Source: Onchocerca volvulus
Taxonomy: Eukaryota > Nematoda > Chromadorea > Rhabditida > Onchocercidae
NCBI GenBank assembly: GCA_000499405.2
Contig: HG738138.1
Span: forward strand, 6,322,888-6,386,887
Length of the DNA: 64,000 nt
Direction: 5' to 3'
A program made the position numbers and the translations under genes. The notes under the pieces were generated by a model. That model ran no database searches. It was not told the origin of the DNA and saw nothing but the letters and a program-made list of their open reading frames with translations. Below, one piece after another: positions 1 to 11,183 of this stretch. Position 1 is the first letter of the stretch. Each line of letters begins with the position of its first letter.

Positions 1-155
1 GAGCATTAATGCTGCTTCGGTATATATATATTTTTTCAAAACACTGCAACTACGTAGTTGGAAATACCTATTCATTCAAAGTTCCTTCCTCGTCTTGTAG
101 ATCTACTTCCACTAATATTGTTTTATTTTGCAATTTCCGATACTTTGCATTACAG

Positions 156-3100
156 TGTGCAGACAATGTTTTGCTTATTCATGCTTTCAATGAATGTTTG
201 CTGTTTTCCAAAGATGACGTTTCTGATATCACGGATACTTCTGAAAATCTACTGATTGAGAAAGCAAACATCAGTTGTTATTATTTAGTATTATTTGAAA
301 AAGAGAAGGATTCTCTTACAAGGTTTGCGTCTTCTGAAATTTGTTACCACATCGTAATTATGCGAATAATTCTATCACCTCAATTTATATGCAGCATTTT
401 CAGGTTACGTATGTGGTTGATTAACATTGTTGTGGTGGATTTTGAAGGTCTAGGTACGTCTTGCTTTTGTGAAATGATCCATCTGAAAAAGTAAATAGTT
501 TGAGGTGGAGGGAATCTAGAACATTCTTGTTTCATAAGTTCTTTTCTATAAAACAATTTTTTTCTGGATTATAGGGGAGAATGAAGATGCTTTGCCTGTG
601 AAAGATTCATTGGGTTCAGCCAATGAGAAGAATGTGAACGAGGATTCTTTCAGCAAACTACAACTCACTACCAGTCTAATTTACGATGATCTTGTTGTGC
701 TGCCGGCTGGTGTTTCTGTGAGCTCTCCTTTCTTTTTTTATCTTTTTTTTTTTCTCTCACATTCTTTCAAGTTACTGTATTGGGACAGAAAGTCAGAACT
801 TCATGATATGTTACTATTGAGTGAATATTAATTTTAACCCAGATTTTGCTTAAAGAATAAAATAATTGTACAAAGTCCGACTTCAACTAGTGGTTAACCC
901 ATAGTTCTAACCATGACATTTAAATTGAACTGTCTGCTAATGATGTGTTACTAAGTTGAAGTGAATTGTGAAAGCTTCGGGATTTGAAATCATGGAATGA
1001 AACTTAAACTTTGCAATATAATGAAAAAAAAAATGCAATGAAATACACATGTAATGAAACCATTTATTATTACTGACATATAATGGACTTTGCTTAAGGT
1101 TATTTCGGTGGAGCCTTCAGCAGGTCATCTGCCTTCGTCAAATCTTTATCCTACGTATAGGGCACCTTATCTTGTTCTTTTGGCATGCAGCGATGAAAAT
1201 GTCCGATTTTATGAATGTATGAGAACTACTGAAAGTGATGGATTAATTAGCTACAAATGGAAAACGTGGGAAATGATTAGCAATACCATGAATTCGAATG
1301 TAGAGATGGATGGTAAAAATTGCTTTTGTTATAAAAAAAGGCTATTAATATTTGCTTTATAGCTTTCGTGAGTGAACTTTCAAATCACAAAAATAGTAGT
1401 TGGATGGAAGTAGATCTTTTAGGTCAAATATATTCAATATCAGCAGCTCATAGTAGTCGATTTGCTTGTGCCTACCTTCCCGAAGGTATGACTGGTGCAA
1501 TTTCATCGATAAGTGGTGTCAAAGTTGGTGTTTTTGAATGTGAATCATCAGGTGGCGTTGAATGGCTTCGTGAGGATACATTCATTGTCAATGTTCGACA
1601 CAGAATGAGGTTTTTTTGATTTGTTAATTCGTTTTTTGACTTTTTTTTTCTGGTTTTTATTATAAATTTGCTCTCTCATCAGTAATTTCAAAAGAAAAAG
1701 AAATATGATTTAGAATCCTTGATAACATTAAATATTTTGCTTGCGTTATGCATATAGTAACGTACAATATGTCTGTTTTCAATGAATTTTGCTGTCCAAT
1801 CATGTATAAAATTCGAGTGCAGTGATACAGTTTTCAGTAAAGAACTAGCCGAAAACTATTTCAAGGAATCGAATACGACTATTTCAGGTTTCTTCATGAT
1901 TCCATTTGATTGAGCGTCATAACTGAATGGAAGTTAGATTAGAATCCACTGTACTAGGCAGGTCCTCTGGTTTTTAAAAATTACTCGAGGTGAGGGGAAG
2001 AAAGAGAGAGAGGGGTAATTGCAAATTACTGTAAATTCAATTAAGAAGAAAGAAACAGGAAGAGATATTACAGAGTCCCATTATTTTTTAGAATTTTATA
2101 CAGGCATGCCGATCAGTAATGTATGTCTGAAATGGGTTTCTGCTGAAGATGGTTCACATATTCTAACGGTAGCGTTGGGTACATACATCTTTTTATATAC
2201 TCAAGTATCCCAGGGTGCTGCACAAAGAAATATTGTTATGATGAAAGAACATGATACACACCGCCGAGGTCCTCTCAGAAAAACATCTTCGCTTGCAAAT
2301 CCGGAAACCATATCAACTCGTTTGGTTGGTTTTATAAGACGTTTTGTTATTGGAGAAGAACTACATGTTTCTATAATTGTTTTTGCGTGTAGAATTTTTT
2401 GAGAGAATTGAATTTAACTATTAAGCGTAAAATCATCTTGAATTTTTTCGTTCTTAACTTGTTAGTGCCCTGTTGAGTTTGATTTCCAAATTTTAAGAAA
2501 TTATTCGCGTTGCAATAATATAAAGTAGTATACAGTGTTATGAGTTAAGTCGATAAGAAACGTTTTTCATATCTTTAAAGTAGCTTAGTATTACTAAAAG
2601 GCTAACTGTTGTGAAAAATGTGGAAAAGATCTGATTATATAGGATTTTTATTTGATAATTGAATGAGGAAAACCTTTTGCTGCTCTGCATGTTAATTAGC
2701 GCACGTAATCACTCTCTATGGAATAGTTATCTGCATTAGGCAAAAATTGGCGGTAGGTTAAATTTTTATATCAGAATTTTCCAGTTACATTTAGCTCTTT
2801 ATATTTTGCAGAAGGTAGCTTGCAAAAATTTTGCTCATACTGCCTTGTTTCACTGCTATAATATTAATTTGATTTTTAGGTGCGCTGGCTTTGCGTGCGG
2901 TTTTTAGAGCTGAAATCAGCTGATGGTTTACCACCGTTACCAACAACATTGAGTTGGGTTCGCGACGGTCTACTGATTATTGGTATGCAAAGTGAAATGC
3001 GTTGTTATAATCAGTGGAATTTCAAAGCGGAATTCCCTAAAAAAAAAAGACTGGAAGGAGTATTTAAAGATCTTTCGAAGTAAGTTGCATTAAATCTTTT

Positions 3101-6100
3101 CTAAACTTAATAAATGAAAATGTATTTGCCGTTATTTTCTTTTTTTGACTCTGAAGGCAACTTTTTCAGATTTAAATCATCTAGTCATCTTGCACTTGCC
3201 AGTTTGGGCATCACTTCACATTCCAGCTTGGACCAGTTATCAAAGAAGTCTAAGCAAGAGCCTGTTGCTTTGAACAAGCAAAAACTATACAGAGATCTGC
3301 TACAAAGGTTTTTTCTTTTTATATTGTCATCGGTTTCATTTTTTCCGATTACTTCGGTAACTAATTATTTATAATTCAGTTTTAAGGATATATTCGGTAC
3401 CTCACGATTTGCAAACATTGCTTTTGAAAGACGAACATGTACTTGAAGCCATCAGTGAAGAAGGTTTATTTGAAGCTGCACGTTTAGCAAGTCCCATTTT
3501 GCCACAGTATCATCCAAAGCTGCTTATCGAGCTACTTAATTCTGGTAGGACGCGTGTGGTCAAAGCAATATTATTGCATGTTTTGAAAAGTTTAAAGGTT
3601 AATACCGCAGTTTTTCATGTAAAAAATATATGCGCTTTCTTAGAATATTAGTTGTATTATAGCAGAACAACAACAGCTTATGTTTTGATTTGCAGCAGCT
3701 GAATGTTTCAAAACCAAATCCGTTGTCACGTGCCTCTTCATTGCGTAGATTGTCACTTTCTAGTGGGGATTTGGAAGATTCAGGACAAGATATTACCCGA
3801 GGACTTTCTGATGCCTTTGATGATTCAAATCTGGAATACGATGAGCTTGATGGTATTCCACCACTACCGCTTCATATTCTGTTATCTGCCGGTGATCCGT
3901 TTTCAGTGGCTAAAGAAAAAACATCTGAAATACAAGTAATTTGCAGTTATCATGCGTATTATTGTTACTGAATAGAAGTATAGTTCAGAATCGAAATTCT
4001 TGTGAAACAAATATTTCTTAAATATAATTTTCTTAGCAAATACGTTTAAATTTTTGATAAATCTTTCAAGGATGACAGTCTAGATGGTCTACTAGATATG
4101 GATAGTGAGCCGAAAAAATCACGTCAAAATTCGTTATCTATGGATAATACACATGCAGTTTTTGCATCAACAAGTTTTACTGCAAGACACAATCGTTTAT
4201 TGACAGAATTTCTCACCCATACTCATTTGCCGGGTAAATTTTGATTTTTTTTCATTTACCTACATACTTCCTTATTGATGACGGGCCTTCCAAAGATACA
4301 AATTAATTCCAGGTTTGTCAAGTGTTGATCAAATGCACCTTCTGGCAGTTGCGGACACATTAAGTCACTTTTCATCGGATATCATGGATAAATTAACACA
4401 AGCAAATGCAGGCATACAATTACACATATTCTACGTAAAGAATTTTGATTTTGCAAAAGAATGCTTTACAAAGCGTATATTTATATTTACAGCCCTTCAA
4501 GCAACTCAACCAAGAATCGTAGGCAATGCAGCAAGTGGATATGCTACACCTACTGTTGGATTTGAAACTGTTGACGAATGTGGACTGAGATATTTGATGG
4601 CCATGAAACAGCACGAGTATTTGTTATTGTGTCTACCATTGCAGCAAAAACATAGTCTTCGTTCGAGGTTTGAAATCTGGAATCCCTCTGTATATTACTT
4701 TTTTTTTTTTTTTTCTTTAATATTTTGATTAATTTTCAATGACTTCATCGTTTCAGAGGACTTTCACCGTCGCAGTTTATTTGGGCTTTGCATTCTGAAA
4801 CAGAGACTGAATTGCTCAATGCAATTCCATGCCTACAGAAGCCCACTTTGTTATGGGAAGAATTGCGAGCTTTAGGAGTTGCTTGGTGGCTAAAAAATAC
4901 TTCGTCATTGCGTGCGATCATTGAGAAAGTGGGTTGTCATTGACTTTTTTTTTTTGTTAATTACAATGAATGGAAAGAAGGTTATGATTTGCTTTCTTTC
5001 GTTATTTGAATTATAGCTAGCAAAAGCGGCTTTTCAAAAGAATCAAGATCCACTGGATGCCTCTCTTTACTATCTCTTGCTGAAGAAGAAAAATCTATTA
5101 ACTCATTTGTTCAAGGCAGGTTGATTTTCGTGTTATCATCTTAATAAACATTGAATCTCATCCTAAGAATCTTCATGTGCAGTTCTGTTTGTAGACTGTT
5201 AAGGACACTAGAATGTTGGATTTCTTCATGCATGATTTCAACGAAGAAAAATGGAAGAAAGCAGCCCTGAAAAATGCCTTTGTACTGATGGGCAAGCAAC
5301 GATTTCAACATGCCGCTGCGTTCTTCTTGTTGGCTGGATCGATTAAAGACGCCATACAGGCCTGATTTTTTATGACTTCCACATTTTAAATCTGCACTTT
5401 TTTTCTTTACTATTCGTTTGTTTTGCTATTTTTTTTTTCCCTTTTACAGATAGTATTGAGGAAACTACAAGATTTGCAACTTGCAATAGTAATAGTTCGC
5501 CTTTGTGAAAAAGATTATGAAGACCAGAATAATTTACTCAGGGAATTGCTTTGTAAAGAAATTTTCGGTGCCGAAGTTACAAATATAAAGGATTTTGATG
5601 TCACACCTAGAGCAAATCGGTATGTTTTCACTAATATATATATTTAATCACTTTGATTTCGTAAATTTTTGTTTGATCAGCTTGAATAGCATAATTGATG
5701 CATTGATAATGCATTTTGACAGAAATCCTTTTATACGTTCGATGGCTTATTGGCACCTGAAGGAATATGTTCGAGCAGCAAACACGTTGGTTGATGAAGC
5801 AGGTCGTGTTGATTTGGATGCTTCAATGGAATATTCTTTGTCAGATATATTCAATTTTTACTCATTTATACGCATGCACCATCTAGTTATTCGACAAAGA
5901 CTTCTAAATACTGGAATCCAGGTGTGAAAAAACCAGTTTTTTTTTCTTTTTTTTAAAATCAAATTCCATTATTTCCGCTTAGCTGAAAAGAAACCGCTTT
6001 TCTCAATTCTTATAAATCATCATTTCTTACAGGTAGGTTCAACTGAAAAATTTTTGGCTGTTGCAAAACGTCTTGCATCAGTTATCACACCGTCTGAGCG

Positions 6101-9100
6101 AAGACTCTATTTCCGAACTGCAAGCGCTCATATGGCATCAGGGTGTCCTTTACTTGCGCTTGATGTGCTGGCACGCTTGCCAAAAAATCTCACCGTAGTC
6201 GAATCGTCACCTCTGTCTTCCGCAATTAATGAGCACACTGTAAGAGTTTGATATTAATCATCACTTCATTTGCCATACCTTATATTAGCTGAAATTTTTG
6301 GAATATCGAAACATAGCGAAATTATTGTATTTAGGAACATGTTATTTTCCAGAGATTTGACTACGAAGGATTAACTAGCAATACTTTTGTTATTTAGGCA
6401 TTAAATTGGTTCATTGATGAATATCGTCAGTGACTTTCCTTTGTTATTAGGGTCCCTGCGTCACTGCCATGCCTGGCAAATGCGTAAATATTCAATTTGA
6501 CCATCATTTTTCCTATTGGTGCTCAAATTGAAGTTCTTTTAGAGATTAGGCTCCCCAAAAAATGATGGTTCATGGAATAATCGATCAAACACCATCGACT
6601 GGAGTGCATCAGTGTCATCTGTTTATGTAGATGAAAAACTGAATTTGCAATTAAACGACTCGGTAACAGAAAATGAAGTTGTAGTACGAAAGGAAAGCAT
6701 TATGGAAGTTATTTCGGACAATTCAAATAAGGTGGGTCATGCAAAATATTACATTGTTTTTTTAGTCTTCACTGTTAGAAATGCAACAGTTTTGGATCTT
6801 AGCTCTTGAAGTTTACTATGATTTTTGCATGCTTGATGTCCGACTATCATTTTAATTTGTCTGCATATTATATTGACCATTCACTTTAATTATCTACAGC
6901 CCTTAATTGCATCATTCGTTACTAGTCCTTTTTAGGAAGGTGATAGGAATGCGACGCTAGATGTCATTGCGCAGCATATGAAATTCACTGCGACATTACG
7001 GCTTCTAGTTGAAGAGTTGTCTACTCTTGCAAATGCTTTCGAAGTAGATGGTGGACAGTTACGGTTTCAAGTAAAGTTCATTCTCATATTTCATACTTTT
7101 TATTTTACAGCTGTAAAAAAACCAATTTTCCAGCTTGGGAATTTTTTACTCAATTTTTTAGCTGCTTAATTGGTTGGAAGCAGGCGTTAATGTGCTGCAG
7201 AAGATGTGTGGTTATCGTAGTGATTACAATAACTTGAAGCTTGATGATATTACTGAAAATGAAGATGAATTCAACGATGATATAATGTAATGTTCTGAAT
7301 CTTATTTTCCTTCATAAATAATTAACATTTCCATAGGATCTTTTCGTAGTATTGTCTTATGTTTTTATATATTGTAGCTATCGACATTACTGTTGCAAGC
7401 ATGCTCCGAACATGCTTACTTAAAGTATCCCTTTACCCTTCTTTTCAAACAAATTACTCCCACTATTACTTTAAATTTATTCTGGGATATCAAATTGATT
7501 TCCTAAAAAAAGATGCATGTTTTTGAAGAAGAAATTTTTAGTAGTGGTGTGCCACTTCACAAGATTCTCCATATGGATAGAGTAGAGCTGTCGACTCGGT
7601 TCCATTACGCATTGCATCGTCGACGATGGTTATGTGTTAATCATAAATTGCTACGAGCCTTTATATCGTATTGCACGCTGCACAATTCTCAGAGTCATCG
7701 CTTAACTGCTGCACTAATGGAACTCCTTTTATTACTAATGGAAGTGCAGCAAGATAATGGATCGTCGAAGCTCTTTTCCGATAGTAAATTTTTCATTAAA
7801 TAAAGTATAATGATTATTTTCTCTGTACTTGTATTTTTTTTATTATTTCACTTAAAAAATCTGTAGAATATCACGTATATTCATTTAAACAGTTTTTTTT
7901 TTTTTTTTTTTTTTAAATTGTCCCTTTTCTTAAAATTATGGTTCTGTAAATAGCAGCTCCCTTTAAACTAAAATTCGCACAATTTTGCCTCCAATTTTTA
8001 ATTCCATTGCCTAGTAAATATCGATATTATAAAAGCGTTATCAGATGATATTTTACAGAATCTTTGCCAATGGTACATTCATTTCCGCTTTTTATTGCAT
8101 CAGTCTCCCCACACAAAATGTTTGCGTCATCACCGCTTAGCTTTGTGAAAAGTCTGTGCTCTGATATTTTGCTATCACTCGTTGATTTTTCTGAGCCTCC
8201 GCAAATCGAGAGTTCTCTCACTAAAGTTAGTCTTTCAAATCTTTAGCACGAATTCAGCAAATATTTGCTACCATCCATGCTCCAACCAATTTCTTTCTTT
8301 TCAGTAGGAAAAACGGCATTTCCGATTAGAAATTTTTTTGTAAAGTTCTTAAAGGCAGACGAAAGAAAAAGACTCTTTTCTTGTAGGAAACGATTGTTCA
8401 TCAGTTTTGATCTCTATAAATAAAATATATAAATCATTCAGCCGTTGTACATGACATTATTTTCAGCGATTGTTGTCTACAATGTTGATCGTTAAATTAT
8501 TTTTGAATCTTTTCCGTAAGGCGTTATTTTCAGATCTATAAGGTTTATAGCTTATGTCAAGGATTGTCTTCATGCTTGTACCAGTCACTTTGCGATATCA
8601 GTAATATTTATGAAAGCAGTCACGGGTATGGTCAAAATTTGTTTACAATCACTACTTTTAATAGCAAAATAAAGAATGAAATAGAGATTATCTCTAGGTC
8701 TTGACAAATTATTTTAAAAGATGAAAATCTCAAGAAAACGTTGTAAAACGTTATTGGAAAATAAAGTATTATTTTGTGTCTGCATAACTTCTTTAGGGCT
8801 TTGGCGAGATTGTCAAGAATAACAACAGCGAACGATGACTTGAAAGTGACGACATCGCCTTCGAAATGGCCAGGCGTGGACAACCTTCTAGCCATTTTGA
8901 GTCGAGAAAAGGATGAAGGAGCTCCGCAACTCAGGCTTCTTGTTCTTGAAGCTTATATAGCAGTGAGCTTTCATAATATAGAGTATAATTTTTACGTTTA
9001 ATTAGTTTCATGCATTCAGAAGAAAAGCTTATTTGCATGCTACCTAAGTTTATTTATTTGGGTTCTCAACATATCAAAAGCTTGTCCTTCCTCACTGACA

Positions 9101-11105
9101 TAATTCGTGGGTAACCTGGACTTTTGTCAGCAGCTGTTAATAACAGCTTTATACGATGATGATAAAAAACATTTCAGGTCTTTGCATCTCTTTTCGCTTA
9201 CGCACTTGCAACTTATGATGCAAGATGGTTATTTCGATTAGCAGCTCATAACATTGACACAAAAGAATTTGCCATTTTATTCGGGGGAGGTGGAGAAGAA
9301 ACGCAGAAGGTAGCTCCTGCAAGATCTCCTGGTACATTCGTTTCGAGTTTTTTTCTGGATTCAGGAAAAAGAATGTTTCTATAATTTTTATAATGGCAAT
9401 TCAATTTAGGCTTACCCGTGAAGTGGACAACTGCAATGTCGAGTGGTTTTTCTTCTAATGAAACTCGCACAGAGTTTGATAAAAACTCTCTCTCGAAAAG
9501 TTCTCCATCATTTCGAGCTAGTTTCAATACTGAGGTGAATTTCATTAGCTAATTAGAAGCAGTATGTTCTGCATGTTATTATAATAATAAGTATATACAT
9601 ATATATAACTGGAAAAAGTTGCTGTTTGAGGTCACTGGAGTTGAAGCAACAATCAGTTCTTCTGATAGTTATTCAACAAATAAATCGAAGTCTTTAGAAG
9701 GACAAAAGCCATGCGAGTGGATATCACCAAAGAAGAGTATGGTGCAATTTTTTGCTGAAAAGGTAACTTATAAAATGATGTCAATAAAAGTTTTTTTTTT
9801 TTTTTTTTTTAGAAATCTGTTGAATTCACCAATTTCAATTTATCATTATCAGGCTATAGAGGATGGTCAGTATTCAGAATATAATCATCTAGATTTGGTC
9901 ATTGAATTTGCTGCATGACTCTTTCTTATAGCCAGAATCACCTGAAATTTCGGGTGAATGCTGTGATTCAGACGAAGAGCAGGACGAATCAGTAGTTGAA
10001 TTAGAAGAGCAACTGCAGACGAAACAACACAGTGATTCGGAAGGCTTCGCTTGGCGGCTCTTACGTTTAGCTCTTACTCATCAGCAGTTATATCGAATGA
10101 AGTCTTTTTTGCAGCTTGCAGGCTTAGAATATTCAGGTATTTTAAGTTCTTTTATTTTATGAGCAATTTTTATTAGACTTAGTAATTCCAACCAATTTAT
10201 AGAATTGCCAGCTCTTTCACCTCGTGCAAATGCTGTTTTCAAACTTATCGAGAATTGGGCGAAACAGCTTGAAGAGCATTTATATGCAATGCCTGGTGGA
10301 TGCCCTTCTGATCTGCTTCCCGATTTATCTATTAGAAAAAGTGACAGCAGTGCAGGTGCTGAACATTTACTATTTGAACAGATTACTAAACTGTTCAAAA
10401 TAAGAAAGAAAAAATTGATGTTCATAGATTGCTTATTGATTGTATATCGATTTGAAAACACATTTAGAAAATATATTCATTATCTCTCATTTCATTTCCT
10501 TTTAAATTTCTTGAGATTTTGTACATTTTATTTCTATAAACATTTTATCTGTTTTGTTTACAGATATGCAATTGCTATTAGTGAACTTAATGCATTTTTC
10601 AGAATTACCTCTAAAGAAATACAATGTTCTAAAGGAAACAAATAACACACCTTTCGAATATTCAAATCTATCTATGTTGCCAGTGAAAAGAATCTGGCTT
10701 TATCTCACTCGTCAGGATCATATTTTGCCCCTTTTCATCAAACACATATTTGGCTCCAGTGATCGACAGGTGACCAAATTTTGTGGTCATTAGATTCATT
10801 AAATTGTAATTAGCTATTTCAGATTATATACTTTATAGAAGTGTATTCTTCCTTATTGGATTTTAATGTTCAGGAAGAAAGTATTCTTCGGAAAAGTGCA
10901 GCTGAACTTGAAAACAAAGATACCGTAAATGTATTCAAAATTGTGCAGCGAGAGCATGAGCCAATAGCAGCATTTTGTTGCAGTGAGGTTAGTGATTGAA
11001 ATATTAAATTTTTAGTGTGCCAGTTACCAGTAATTGGATTTTTTCATGATGTAATAAAACAAACTTTAATTCGAAAATGGGGAGTATGAGAGACTTCATT
11101 GTTTT

Positions 11106-11136
<31 letters not shown>

Positions 11137-11145
11137 GGAATTTTT

Positions 11146-11183
<38 letters not shown>

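Noticed and set aside
9..494. 161-codon + frame at the left edge as a stand-alone gene
   Set aside because: It is two rbc-1 exons (156-322 and 404-453) plus intron read through; phases and downstream continuity support the multi-exon reading.
10081..10461. 126-codon minus frame
   Set aside because: It is the shadow of rbc-1 exon 10203-10355 on the opposite strand.
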